Positions 13,901-24,308 of a DNA stretch of 64,000 nucleotides are shown here, piece after piece. The stretch spans positions 5,519,245 through 5,583,244 of the forward strand of contig NC_049989.1 of assembly GCF_000003815.2 (NCBI RefSeq), written 5' to 3'. Position 1 is the first letter of the stretch. Each line of letters opens with the position of its first letter. The notes under the pieces are model-generated. The model saw only the letters and a program-made list of their open reading frames with translations, made no database searches and had not been told where the DNA came from. The position numbers were made by a program, and so were the translations under genes. Source of the DNA: Branchiostoma floridae. Its lineage: Eukaryota > Chordata > Leptocardii > Amphioxiformes > Branchiostomatidae.

Positions 13901-16900
13901 CTCATGGAACAGAAGCAGGGTAGTTTCAATGAAACATTAATATTAACCTAGTACATTTTTTACACAGAAACATGACAGAAGATGATCTCCTATAATGGAC
14001 AGAAAAGGTGCTAAAGATAGCCAGGATGGAACATTTTTCAATTAATCTACATAAAAGGACATTTTCTACCAGGAAGAAAATTTTAGGAACAAAGGTTAGT
14101 TCTACTGACTTGCTCCCAATAATTGATATCGAATGATGATGTATGTGTCTGAGTACATGTTATAGTTTTTTACTTAGTCATTTCTTATTCACATACTTAG
14201 TCATTCTTGATTCAAGAGTGGTAAGATACATCAGTATACCCACCCTTTCTTCATCTTGTTGGGTGTACCAGGACTGTTATTACTAGCTCGTGTGGGGTGG
14301 GGGGGCAGCTCTATCCCATAGGCATTACTGGATGTTCTCCTCAGAGCCTGCATAGCAGCTGCTAGCTTGTCTCGATCATAGGTGTTGTCAAGGTGGTCTA
14401 AAATTGTTAATGCATCAATAATTGAAATTTTGCATGAAACATTTACTTTAGTAGAGCATTAGCTAAACAGCACATGCATTTATGTAATAATTTTCACATG
14501 AATTATGTGATATGAGAAGAATAAGAAATAGTTGAAGAAAAAAAGGTGCCAGTTTTCCAGGATAGTTATTTGAGGCAAAGTCTAGTCTAGGGTTGGCAGG
14601 TTTTTCTAGGGTAGGTAGGGAAACAGAAACACAACATTTTTTCCCCTAGGGCTACACGAACTTTATTTGTTGTTTCTCGGATTTCCCAACCCTATTTTTC
14701 CGATTTAAAAAAAACAAAACTTTTCAAATTGATGGCCACACCTTGCAATTGTGTTGACAAAATTTCACTGCCTCTCCTTTTTCAAATTAACTAAGGACCT
14801 CAAATTCCAGTAGCTGGACGGTACATTTTTCTTCAAACTTTGGACTTTGCTACCAGGGACCCCCTAAATGTTGAAAGCTTGGATTTTCCTGCCCGATCTC
14901 TCTCACCCCAGACTTTTTGAAAAGTTTTTTTTTTTTAATTTTTTTTCGAGAAACAACAAATAAAATTAGTGTGGCCTAGACCTAACAGTACAAAACTGGT
15001 GTGATACATCTGAACAGACTACCAATATGTGAAACAAACAGACTACATATGATGATCACCTATTGCACTTGGGTCGACATCAGCTGCCTCTGGGTGGAGC
15101 AGGTCGTACACGTGGGACAGGATCCGCTCACGGTCCTCAGGGTCATGGATTGTCATGGAGTCTGCAGGGGGAGGTACAAAAGGAAATAATACATTCAGAT
15201 AAAAAGGATGAGTGGAATACATACTAATAGATGTTGTTTTGATTTGTAGGCACTGAAAGTCAAGTTGTACACTGCAAAGCCAGTGACGCATTATTTAATA
15301 TTGTCCAATTATCATGGGGAGAAAATCACTTGGAGGTTTAAATCATGAAATGCAACCAATATAATTCTGACATTCTGAAATTTCAAATTTGTCTTGAAGG
15401 CTTTAGAGATAACAAGCACCTTTCAACTGGCATCAAATGATCAAGAGGCCAGGGTAAGTGGAAATGAGGTTGAATGGGGTTAAGGGTTTGATTCCTGGCA
15501 TTCTTGCTTGACATTGTGCCCTTTACAAAACTTTCGTCACTCCACCCAGCTGTAAAAAGGGGAGGTAAAAGGTGGTATAGAAGGAGAAGTTTGGACTCCT
15601 CTTTCCAATACCATACCCTTAAGACACAATGTACAGTCACTGTGGATAATAATCCACTGACCCTATGGTCTCAAGAAAACAATGGGACTAAGTATACCTT
15701 AACCTTTTATAGAATTAGATGTTGCCTTACCAAGTAGTTGTGGGTCCAGCTGAAGAAGCTGCTGTCCTGTGATGTGTTTGGCTGTAAACAAAACAACAAT
15801 TCATACATATGCATACTATCACCTGTCAATGTTCACAGTAATCCTTCAAGGATACAATTCTCTGTTGGAAATTAACCTTGATACCAATAGTAAATGTACA
15901 TTTAATGTGCCAACGCAGATCACTTATCATAATAAGTATGATGCATGTAAACATACACTGCTGATGACATTAAAAATATTTGGAGGGCAAAACAACGGTT
16001 TTACCTTGTGACTCCTGCATGTCCATACGTGTTGGTTCAAATATTTCTGACTACTTTTTGGTGAATTGTATGTAACTGCCCATTACCCAGTCTTTAGGTA
16101 ATAAAATTCTGAGATACATAAAATTATTGATGACTTTTAATCATTTATGAGCACTACAATAAAACCCATTCACTTTGGAGATGTTTAACCTAATCTGTTA
16201 GGACACTCATTTCTTAGCTTCAATGATCACAGTAGGCACAGAAAAAGTTAGGAAATTTTAACCCTCTGATTAAGTTTTCTACAGGAAACAATGGACACAC
16301 ATGTTGTTTACATCTTTCTTATGCAACTTGGTGACGATTTTACGAACTTCACGCTTGTTGACAGTACAATAATTGTTGCGGATGATAATAGTATTGGACA
16401 TCCAATAGACATGTGAAGGCGTCCACTGCAAGAAAAGGGTGTCAAGGAACAGTTCTTAACCTTAGTAGAGAAGTACAGTCAAACCTGGTCTACCGACCAC
16501 CTCTGCATAACAATCCACTGTCCACTACGACTGCTTTTCGGCGGTCCCTTGAATTTTCCCATAGATACAAGCATTAAGACCCATCTACAAATTTCTAACT
16601 GATAAGAGAACAGCTGCTACAGTCATGCTGGTGTTGCTGAAAGATTTATCACTACTGAATCATTTTGTATATTGATTTATTTCTTAGTTAAGTGTACTGT
16701 CTGTTTTATGGCCAATTCTTCCTGTATCATTTATCAAGATATGAAAATTTAACTACCTTTATTTCCCGAAATTGCTACTGGGATACATGAAATCGATCTG
16801 TTGTTTAACAGACCTCTTGCTCTGTTGCAACTGTTGGCAACTCATACCATAAAAAGGTGAACATTTATTAATATGTTACCCAGGAACTTGAAAATCAAAT

Positions 16901-19900
16901 AACATCAACCTTACAGTAAGGTTACGGTAGTGTTTTGGTGATGGGGCTAGGTAGGAGGCTAGGGAGATTAGATGTATAGCCATCTTTATTACCTTTTAAG
17001 CATTTATTACCTTATGGATAATTCATATATCTACCTTTGACAGTTAAGAATTATAGCCCTGTGCTTACCTTACCTTAGACCTCCTGCAACACTGTTGCAT
17101 TGGTCAACTCGGTGAGCGTACTTTCTCCATTCTAAGGGTGTGGTTTTGAGCAGCTATAATAAATGCCATGCTTTCCATGTTGTGCACCACTTGTTATTGT
17201 ACAGTCTGTCAACACGCTTATTGGCATTTAACAAGAAGCCCAATAGGATGTTTGTTTCTATTTTTTTTGGTAATCTTATCTGTAACCAAAGTTGGTTAAT
17301 ATACATTCTTTTGGCTTCATATATAGAGTAAATAAAAGGGACAGTTGCTCACCCCTGAAGACGTGAATGAACTTGTCCAGCCCAGTAGACTGCAGCCATC
17401 CACAGACGTCACCTTCGCCCCAGTCTGTAGGGTCCTTCTGTCTCCACATGGTGCTCACTTCAGCATCAACCTAGTCACAACAATTCACAGCAATGGAACA
17501 AACATCTAGGCTGTAACATGTACAGTTGGTCCACTCTATGTAGTCTGCAGCGTAAAAAGGGCTACAAATGATACATTTGGGGATTTCCTCCTTTCTTTTG
17601 AACATCTCCTTTGACTTCCATTTTTATCTTTCTGTAACACTTTCAAATTTCGTAAGTCAAATGCTATCAGTGATGATTTAGACATAGAGTGGAGGTGGAT
17701 TTAAGTCCACCCACCTACATGTACACTGTATCCTGTTCATCTTTCTTTGGGAAGTCCTTCTGTAAAAACTTGAAGTTGTCTTCAAAGGTCTTTGAAAAGT
17801 ATATACCTAAACTGCTTTCAAGAAACACCAACTGCTTAAAAGTGGACTGAAATATTCTTTGAACTCGAAAAATCCTAATGTGTTTCAAATCTTTGGACCT
17901 GTCCAAGTAAGAATGGCATTAAGAGTACGGATCTGAGCTCTTTTAGTATTAGCTTATTACATAAACGTACAGTAACTGATACTTAAATGCTATCAAATGC
18001 TTTCCCTCAATTTATAGATCAAAGGGTAAATCAAACATCACTAAGTATTAACGTCATTTTTCCGGCAGCAGTAACATTTAGATGGCTTATTGTATAAATG
18101 TACAGTAATTGAAAAAGAATACGGGTAATGTCATATTATTCCTGTTCTTATAGTTCAAAGGCTAGCCAAGCATCCATTAGTGTACAGGTGTCAATTTGTA
18201 TTCGATTACATAATGTAATAAAGAGACAGTACTTTCTGCTGTTAACTGTGACATTTAGGAAGGGGTTTGAGGCTTTATGTGAGTTTGTTACACACACAAA
18301 TGTACAGTAAGTCAATACAGCATTAAAGCTTTTGAAGGTGTGCTTTCTGGTAAACACCTTGAAGGGTAAGCCACATGTAATAAACCCTAGGATTTTTACC
18401 TGTGTCCTGGTTTCCTCTGATAGGAGTAACATGAGAATGGGGCTCTCTATCGTATCCATTGTAATGTTCAAGAAAATGGATGTTGAACCCTTCTGACTTT
18501 TACTGACTCGTGTCCTTAATCTCTCAGACCAACTCAGCTCAACGCCCTGGTCAACTCAGCTTAACACTCTTACTCTAACCCTAATTGCAACCCTAACCCT
18601 GGTCAAGATGACCAGGGTGCTGGGCTGAGTTCAAAAGGTTCAAATCATCCTGATCCCCAAGAAACTGATACTCCTTTGAATTTAGAGACTGTACAGTTAT
18701 ATTGTTCTTTCTTCCAAACATGTGTCACTAAAAGTGATTAGTGATAAACATCAATGATAGAATTCTCCAACGGTTGTTAGACAACTTACATCTTTGCCAT
18801 TTTGCTGTAACAGTTGTGGTTCCACAATGGCAGTGCTGGGTTCACGAGGGGGGTGGGACAAGCCTAGGGTGGACACGCAGCATGCAACATCATCATGCAT
18901 TACAGCACAACACAATACAACAAAACACATCAAACAAATAAAGACAAATAAACATCAAAATAAAAACATTGCAGGTGCAGTTAAACGTGAAACTAGGGTG
19001 ATGCTGATTTTTAGAAAGTATTTTACAGTCTAGCATTTAACTTTCATCTTATTTTCAGTCATAAGCCACTGATGATATAATGTCTAAGTGGTCACATGTA
19101 TATGCTGAGCAAACACTTTTTCAGTTGTCTATGAAGGCTGGCTGAGTGAGATATGACAAAAGATATTGAAAATTGATTTTTGTTGGGTATAACACAGAAA
19201 ATTTGCATCACCCCTGTTGAAGTTGAATTTTTACTAAAAAATAAAGTAAATCTGGAGAACAAAATTCTTGAACAAAAAGGAAAGTAAACGTCTGTGCAAG
19301 ACAACCATGCATTATAGCAGTCTACATGCAAAATGATTTTTATAAACTCCAAACACATATCAGTACAGGTAATTTCTGTGGTACCTGATTTCAATAGTGA
19401 CTGTGGCTGGCTGTCATTCAGCAGAACATCTGATCCTTCCACTTTGGAAGCAGAGATGTCAGTTTTGTTTTGAGACTCAGTTTTCTGCTGCTCCTGTGAG
19501 AAAGAAATAACAATCACAAAGCTGACAACAGATGTATGATTATAGCCAAATACAGACACATTGGCCTTATTACCCCTCCAAACAGCAGGGAACTCACAAA
19601 GTCATGCAACAATGAGATGATTTGTTATGTAGAGAGAGCATTTTATAAAGCAGGGCTACACGTACAGATGGGTTTGGTACACAAGCAGCGATTGGTCTTT
19701 GAAAGCAGGTGCTGTCAAGTACGCACAAAGTAACCTTCTCAATTTCAAATACTCAGATCCGGGACTTAAGTCAGATATGAAAATCACACCATTAGCCTTG
19801 GTAAGGTGGATCAGCACGCTAGATGGAAGTATTGCATAACACACTGGAATAAAGGACTACGGTTCAAAGACAACTAGACTGTACCATACATAACACTGGT

Positions 19901-22900
19901 GATACTTCGGAAATGGATTATTTTTCCAAACAATCGCGGTGTCCCTTACGAAAAAAACAAGGGACATCTGTCCGAGAGCTTTTACACCATTAAATTCAAC
20001 ACTGCACAATACTTGGAGTGTGAATGTAGTCTTCAAAGCACATGAAAGAATATTTTTAAAACGAAGAAGCTTTGGTTTCAGGGAACTTCTTTCATTTTAA
20101 TATAAACCTTTTTTCAGCTTACATTCGTTCAAGCAGACATTTGAGGTATTGCATATCTAAACTTTGACAAAATATTTGGTTTGCTCTCAGATTTTGAATT
20201 CTGCAAACCCCAAGTACAGCCTCCAAGCAGCTACTACAAAAGCTGCGCCATTTCGCCCCATTGAAAAGTAATCCACTTTCTCAGGGAGATTTGCGCAAAC
20301 ATAACGTGAAAGCTGGCACTCTAAGCCAGCAGGGCTCTGTTTACTCGTGGCCTTTACTTAGCCGTAAGCAGCAATAATACAGACCTGTGCAGTTCTGTAT
20401 CTGTTACACAGTACAAGATAGGGTTACCATCCGACCTTTTTGTTATGATCTTGGAACGCAGAAAGTGTTGAAATTTATATTCACATCCATTTCTTATACT
20501 AAATGGAAGAACAAGGATATATCAGGTACAGTTGTAGGATTAGTGTTGTAGCTGAGCAATATATAATATTTGATGTTAAACTTACAATTGAGTGTAGCAG
20601 GACTTTGGATTTATGAGTGACACTGACAATATGCTCCATACATTGACCCATTTCCTTTAAGAAATAAATTCACCTTGACATATCTAGAATATTAACTGAA
20701 ATGGTCAATATGGACCATTAAGGTCAAAGGACAACTAAGTGTTACCTGCGTCCTGTCTGGCCTGTTCCTCTCAGCTTCTAGAAGTCGTAGAAAATGTTGT
20801 CTCTGGCCACCATTTTCGATCTCAAGATCAACTGTAGGTGGAGAATATTGCAAGAGGTATTAAGCTGGCATACCCCGAACTTACAATATGATGAAAAAAG
20901 AATCTTAGGAGTTTCAAAGAATCCTTCAGAGTAATCAAAAATTAACAATATCAGATGAGTATACTCACTTTATTCATTATGCTGAAAGCTAAAAATGTGA
21001 CAATAGTGTCACATCATTTGAATGACTTCTACCTGCTCCTGTGCATGCAGCTTTGTTTACTGTTTCCTCCTGCTGTCAAAATTAGCTGGGTTAACTCCTA
21101 CAATGTGCTAAAAGTAACCTGGCACCAGGGGTTTCTAAGAGAATGTTTATTGGATAAACAGAGATTAACACTAATCCTCAGTAATTATCCTTCCAATTAT
21201 CATTTTTGCACAGGTCTCAGAACCAAGTCATGCATACTGTAAGTAACCCTACTGGGTGTGAGTGAAAAGCATGTTGTATAGTTGTAGTACTATTATGGCT
21301 GTATACCATCCGTGTTCATAGTTTGATACCTCCTGCCAACCCTTCTTCTTTCCCTCAGGATCATGAAATCCTCCTTGTTCAGTTATTGTGTTAAGGAAAA
21401 AACACTATTACTGTAACAAAGCCATTATGTTACACATGCTCACTTTGCATAACATTTAAGTAAATCAGAATCTTTTGAATGGAAAATAAAGGGATTAACC
21501 CTCTCTATGCCGACTCAAACCTCACAAGCAATACAAATGTTGTACCAAAAAGCTACCTCAGCAAGGATGAGGTTAAATCTGACTTACTGAGGTCCTGTTC
21601 TGTGATCTGTATCAGATATTCCCCCTCGATGCAGCCCTCAAAGATTTCCACGAAGCCCTGCTGGTCAGTAGCCTGCAGCCATTCTACTATGTCCTCGTTT
21701 GTCCAGTTTTGTACAGGATTCTGTTGCCAGCCGGGCAATATTACAGCTGCTTCTGACGAATCCTGTCAAAAAATCACATGTAAATATTATGTATCATAAT
21801 GTACTGACTTTAAGACCACACCTGCCAGATACATGTAGATAGGAAGATCATACACTGAAAACTCACCATGTCACTACCAATGTACCATACACTGTGAAGC
21901 TAGTGTCCTCAAGGATATGGGTACAAAGAAGAGACCTTGCATATCCTAGGTCACTGGCCAGGCTTTAATGAAATAATGATAGGCGACACCTGGTAGCACC
22001 CTACTATTAACCCAGAGTAGTGCTCATTCACCTGCACTAATGTGTACTTTTATCTGTCAGCAAAAACAATGGAGTTAACTACTGTGTAATTATGTGTCCT
22101 CTAGCTAAATGCTGCTTGGGTACTGACTATACAGTAAGTAACTACCAGCATGTTAGCATACATTATCAACTATTACTTAGTGCTTTCTTGGACTTTCTGA
22201 AGGTCTTGAAACAAGTAAATTCATCTCTGGCTCACTCTCTGTGTTTTCTCAATATTAATTTACACAATATTTTTGTACATCTTTTTAATTGATATTGCAC
22301 CTTTCTTCCTTTTTGCCTTCTCTGGTACTTTGTAGTGCACCTTTTTTTCACTTTTAGACCAAAGGTGCAGTACTAATGAGACATACAAAAACAAGACATG
22401 AAACACTGTGACTGAACTTCATGTAGATCCTACATCTGCTTGGAGATTAAGTGAAGTCGTAATTCATTGTGTCTGTTGTCAATGGTTTGAGAATGTCAGC
22501 AATGTTTTCTACATCCTTAATATCCGGACATACAAGCACAGCTCTGATGATTCCAAAACACACATAATCACCCAGAAAAACAGATCAATGGTTGGAGATA
22601 TCTGAGTATGTAACTGATCAATATCTGCAGAATGTACAGTCACAATGCAGGGCTCTAAATACTACATGCATATGCAGGTTAGTGCAGGTAAAACTGGAGC
22701 TGTGCAGGTATTTCTACCTGCACCTACAACTGCAACCTGCACTGGTCCATGTACTGGGTTTATACATAAATACCCTATGATGTAGGTGTATGTGAATTGT
22801 TATCAGCTGCATTGACTGTTAACGCCTATTATAATAAAAGAAAACAAAGCAATGGTTCCTCAACAATTTTAGTATGATCCATATACTTCTAAATTCAGAG

Positions 22901-24210
22901 TGGTGCAGGTAAAATTTGTCTGGTGTAGGTAATTTTCAATGTTACCTGCACCAATGCAGGTATGCAGAAAAAAGTATTTTGAGCCCTGCAATGGTATGGT
23001 CTAAAGGTTAGCAACCCTGCTTCTAGATTACAAGGTTCGGGTTCAAATATAGGCCTTTCCTTTATGTGTTTTGAACTGATTTGTACACTACAAGATATGC
23101 ATTACAATCCTTATTATGTTGACCATCAGTCCTATATTTAGAAGTATTTAGAAATATGCCAGAGTTTTGTGGCTACTAGCAAGTCCAAATGTCTAAGTTA
23201 GACAACCTTGGCCAAACCAACAAATTGAATGAAAAAAAAAATCTTTGAACTGCACACAAAATACTTACCTCAATTTCTATGTGAATTCTAGGGGTACTCG
23301 TGTCATGGTCTGCTCTTGCATTATCACTGCTGGAAGACGTTGAATCATCTCTTGCACCGCTAGTTTCCTTCTGAGAACTCGCAAGTCTCGGTATCATACT
23401 TCTGTTTGCTGTGGCTGGAGAAGTTGGTGAGGCTTGTCGTCCCGGGGAATCATTATCTGCCGCCTGCATTCCTGGCTCTGGTAATGAAATAGGCTGGAAC
23501 TTCTTCCTATGATAGGACGACCCACTGGCCGTGGTTAAAGGGCCCTGTGAGGGGCCTTTCGTGGCTTGTCCAGGTTTGATCAAACTCAGGTCCTTTCTGG
23601 GAGACAGAGTTGGAAGAGAGTAGGCAGTTAGGAGTGAGGATGGCTTTTGTCCTGTCATGGCTCGTTGTGACGGTAAAACAAACATGGAGTTTGGAGACTG
23701 CCTCTGTTTTGCGAGAACGCTTGGGGATACAGAGGGACTTAACCGTGGGCTGGCATCGCCCCCCTCCTCTGACTGGTATGGTCCATCAGCAGCATCAGTA
23801 TGGCTTGGAGGTAGGTCTGTTCCACTTTTCTCAGGGGAGGAGGGATTAGTGTCATCAGGAAGGGGTGAGGTTGGAACAGGAGGAGGGGGTACATCAGGAG
23901 GAGGAGGAAGATCATCTAAGTCAGAGTTGTAAACATCACTCCCTGGCACCGAGTCTTTTCTTTCTGTAGTTCTTGGGCTCCCTCGTCTTGGGGGAGGCAG
24001 CGGTGCCTTCTTCTTTTTGAGAATAGATTTTGGGCTTTGACTAGCAATGACTGGTATATTGCTAGGAGTTCTGCCTTGCTGAGAGTTCCCTCCAAACTTG
24101 CTTGGTGGTGGGGGCTTGCTGATGGGGGTGTTTGCCCCCCTGGGTGGGGGTGGGGCTGCATTCCGCTTGGGACTGGGAGCTCTTTTCTTAAACCCTGGCC
24201 ACTTGGACAT
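1650..24210 (-). CDS. Multidomain scaffold: SAM-SAM-RA-RA-coiled coil-PDZ-coiled coil-FIP-RBD-like (29 exons)
   Basis: Exons read on the minus strand: 24210-23269, 21762-21588, 20831-20746, 19493-19385, 18863-18790, 17470-17353, 15781-15731, 15161-15060, 14397-14244, 13046-12940, 12541-12398, 11929-11814, 11051-10892, 10497-10389, 9943-9883, 9615-9544, 9244-9065, 8874-8748, 8209-8080, 7158-7020, 6681-6500, 5907-5769, 5323-5220, 4859-4784, 3788-3660, 3226-3143, 2742-2649, 2287-2229, 1925-1650. All junctions are AG/GT and all phases agree, giving 4299 nt and 1432 residues. The start is the first Met after an in-frame TGA. SAM domains mediate oligomerisation, RA domains bind Ras/Rap-type GTPases, PDZ domains bind C-terminal peptides and the FIP motif binds Rab11. 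A cytosolic, membrane-recruited adaptor is inferred. I do not recognise a named family with this order. The last exon's 3' boundary is the least certain part. Confidence 0.85.
2229..5323 (-). CDS. Scaffold exons 23-28: second coiled coil
   Basis: Exons 5323-5220, 4859-4784, 3788-3660, 3226-3143, 2742-2649 and 2287-2229 encode residues 1160-1341. Heptads include VEGELSRLKDDITMVMAELQ, EEQENSRMRQEVE-like repeats, LKDREQEVLLEKQTSEETAE, VSERTWKDLRDKIEELQHKE, VKRLKRELAQQENHVTKLEG and LQKERDDALEEIQMLEEEDE. A Pro-rich break (IPLPTPAPTPV) interrupts it. The exon 27 donor is GTCTTA, a weak site fixed by phase. The coil leads into the C-terminal Rab-binding-like helix as in Rab11-FIPs. Confidence 0.75.
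3535..3556. repeat. (AT)n microsatellite
   Basis: About ten AT dinucleotides in the intron between scaffold exons 25 and 26. Confidence 0.9.
3821..4255 (+). repeat. Segmental duplicate carrying a MITE insertion
   Basis: Second copy of the segment at 81-300, inside the intron between scaffold exons 24 and 25. It is interrupted by the element at 3951-4151. Confidence 0.85.
3951..4151. mobile_element. MITE with CTGTAATTC ends and TA target duplication
   Basis: 201 bp, beginning CTGTAATTC and ending GAATTACAG, flanked by TA on both sides. The paralogous empty site at 81-300 reads through with a single TA. TA duplication and short inverted ends are those of Tc1/mariner-type non-autonomous elements. 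There is no coding capacity. Confidence 0.85.
5530..5605 (-). pseudogene. Displaced copy of the decayed exon 19 repeat
   Basis: The stretch TTTCTGCAGTAACTGTTGTA through CTTGGTGCTGAACTCTTGGTT matches the repeat unit at 7375-7440 almost base for base but lies in the intron between exons 22 and 23, about 1.8 kb away. Confidence 0.75.
5769..6681 (-). CDS. Scaffold exons 21-22: PDZ domain
   Basis: Exons 6681-6500 and 5907-5769 encode residues 1053-1159. The carboxylate-binding loop is GGYGF, preceded by TLTLTPGPG and followed by MLKVLSVGKDCGLMEGDRLL, EINGEDIRSVDQSMLGSLL and PAEVVVLRK, which supply strands B-F and the ligand-facing helix in the canonical order. The intron falls inside the conserved GDRLLEING segment. 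It should bind short C-terminal peptides, with the class not deducible by eye. Confidence 0.9.
7020..9943 (-). CDS. Scaffold exons 15-20: first coiled coil
   Basis: Exons 9943-9883, 9615-9544, 9244-9065, 8874-8748, 8209-8080 and 7158-7020 encode roughly residues 816-1052. After a short Ser-rich lead the sequence is heptad-rich with few helix breakers: LADLQRQVAELKEQLEKKEV, TLQNTSEQLQERDRQ, SLQKTLSELQDGYRQQ, EVLESLQAQLDQISQEISTK and LLSLQQRQADLLEEVEEAKL. Dimerisation is the expected role. Exon 19 (8209-8080) is the source of several degenerate copies in the next intron. Confidence 0.82.
7375..8020 (-). pseudogene. Tandem decayed copies of scaffold exon 19
   Basis: Five degenerate copies of the exon at 8080-8209 and its flanking intron lie head to tail in the adjacent intron. 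The shared core TCCTTGGTGCTGA (plus strand) or its variants is near 7402, 7571, 7709, 7851 and 7988, against 8138 in the true exon, a spacing of about 137-169 bp. Readable pieces include NQEFSTKDSSIQQLLQ and SSKDGFIQQLQ against QEISTKESAIQQLQQ in the exon. The copy near 7700 has an in-frame TAA. They also share intron sequence such as TGAAATATAGATCTT. Confidence 0.75.
10119..10195 (+). repeat. Solo arm of the 38-kb foldback element
   Basis: CTCCAAGCAGATCCTATGGT through AGATAGTATCAAAAGCTGGC matches the left arm of the palindromic element at 37983-38146 with few differences. It is intronic in the scaffold gene. Confidence 0.75.
10389..11051 (-). CDS. Scaffold exons 13-14: second RA domain
   Basis: Exons 11051-10892 and 10497-10389 encode residues 727-815. 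VICRITGHKSRGKSFKVSQN is a basic strand pair, AYLDVMRLTLRKFGL the central helix, and DLFCMMEIDKEGGIRELEES the ending typical of RA domains (family pattern yxLxEv...ereL.d.e). The basic patch around the first two strands is where Ras-family effectors contact the GTPase switch. A remnant of the same fold in tandem suggests an afadin-like double-RA module. Confidence 0.78.
11814..12541 (-). CDS. Scaffold exons 11-12: first Ras-association (RA) domain
   Basis: Exons 12541-12398 and 11929-11814 encode residues 640-726. Together with the end of exon 10 they give a ubiquitin-like RA fold: GTFYCSTYQVLEGTTAAELV (strand, then the helix that follows the Thr-Thr-Ala motif), DPRLYCIMQVAMQ, and then a run ending in ERRLVRTEWPIAVQRAWP and SHRFELRRWD. 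The PIAVQRAW...RFEL ending matches the afadin/RASIP-type RA consensus (PLxVQxxW...RFxL). The bound GTPase cannot be predicted. Confidence 0.82.
12641..12839. mobile_element. MITE with CTGTAAATG ends
   Basis: 199 bp, CTGTAAATG...CATTTACAG, flanked by TA on each side. The interior repeats CGAACTTAAAACCAC-like blocks. Same family as 52476-52645. It is intronic in the scaffold gene. Confidence 0.8.
12940..14397 (-). CDS. Scaffold exons 9-10: SAM-RA linker and start of RA1
   Basis: Exons 14397-14244 and 13046-12940 encode residues 553-639. The first is a Ser/Pro-rich linker (TRASNNSPGTPNKMKKG). The second adds a basic stretch (SPKSLFSKRDGRPDG) and then NSVQVWNDVLEPG, which is the first beta strand of an RA domain and aligns by eye with the opening strand of afadin and RADIL RA domains. 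The donor of exon 9 must be the second of two overlapping GT choices to keep phase 2. Confidence 0.75.
14646..14979. mobile_element. Foldback element, about 330 bp
   Basis: Ends are inverted copies: ACTTTATTTGTTGTTTCTCG on the left and CGAGAAACAACAAATAAAAT on the right. Complementarity continues inward through A-rich/T-rich blocks around AACTTTTCAAA and TTTGAAAAGTT. Confidence 0.7.
15060..17470 (-). CDS. Scaffold exons 6-8: second SAM domain
   Basis: Exons 17470-17353, 15781-15731 and 15161-15060 encode residues 463-552. DPTDWGEGDVCGWLQSTGL begins the domain, KFIHVFRAKHITGQQLLQLD is the mid-loop helix pair and DRERILSHVYDLLHPE the C-terminal helix. The first SAM is cut by one intron and this one by two at different positions, so they are not a simple recent tandem duplication. 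Confidence 0.82.
18531..18632. repeat. Small inverted repeat with telomere-like loop
   Basis: AACTCAGCTCAACGCCCTGG pairs with CCAGGGTGCTGGGCTGAGTT. Between them lie several CCCTAA-type units (CTAACCCTAATTGCAACCCT). Confidence 0.65.
18790..19493 (-). CDS. Scaffold exons 4-5: linker between the SAM domains
   Basis: Exons 19493-19385 and 18863-18790 encode residues 402-462, polar and low in complexity (EQQKTESQNKTDIS, then GLSHPPREPSTAIVEPQLLQ). No domain is visible. The exons are supported by frame continuity (phase 0 in, phase 1 between, phase 0 out) and clean acceptors, but the composition alone would not identify them as coding. Either could be alternatively spliced without breaking a domain, because together they are a multiple of three. 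Confidence 0.65.
20746..21762 (-). CDS. Scaffold exons 2-3: first SAM domain
   Basis: Exons 21762-21588 and 20831-20746 encode residues 315-401. The fold signature runs from NWTNEDIVEWLQATDQ through GFVEIFEGCIEGEYLIQITE to QHFLRLLEAERNRP, which gives the five-helix SAM pattern with W at the start, the hydrophobic EWL helix and the C-terminal long helix. The intron splits the domain after QDLS, a common place in SAM genes. A role in self-association or heterotypic SAM contacts is inferred from the family. Confidence 0.85.
22648..22988. mobile_element. hAT-like non-autonomous element
   Basis: 341 bp bounded by CAGGGCTCTAAATA and TATTTTGAGCCCTG, a CAGGG-type inverted end as in hAT elements. The interior is rich in GCAGGT and ACCTGC in both orientations. 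The flanks share only CAATG, so an 8-bp target duplication is not evident. It is intronic in the scaffold gene. Confidence 0.65.
22993..23058 (+). repeat. tRNA-like sequence, probably a SINE head
   Basis: GGTCTAAAGGTTAGCA resembles a polymerase III A box and GGTTCGGGTTCAAAT a B box, with about 30 bp between. The acceptor stem does not pair convincingly, so a tRNA pseudogene or SINE head is more likely than a functional tRNA. Confidence 0.45.
23269..24210 (-). CDS. Scaffold exon 1: proline-rich, disordered N-terminus
   Basis: This 942-nt exon encodes residues 1-314. It opens MSKWPGFKKRAPSPKRN and is dominated by proline clusters (AAPPPPRG, SKPPPPSK, APLPPPRR, DLPPPPDVPPPPVP), which are typical SH3 or EVH1 ligand sequence, and by Ser/Thr-rich basic segments that could be phosphorylated. 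No folded domain is visible. The donor follows IHIEIE at GTAAGT. The GC-rich composition produces several overlapping out-of-frame ORFs, which I treat as shadows. Confidence 0.8.
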
Positions 24211-24308
24211 GGCTGAGTGTCTGTTGATTCATTGTGAAACAAACAAACAAAAATGGGAAGACTTTATGATGAGTTCTGGAAGACTTAATGTGAGGGTGGG
24301 CATCCCCT

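Noticed and set aside
22993-23058. Functional tRNA gene
   Set aside because: A- and B-box-like motifs are present but the cloverleaf stems do not pair, so it is kept as a SINE-like repeat.
23916-24242. 108-codon ORF overlapping scaffold exon 1
   Set aside because: It needs a non-ATG start and lies out of frame in GC-rich, proline-coding sequence. The only ATG in that frame region opens a 14-codon ORF.
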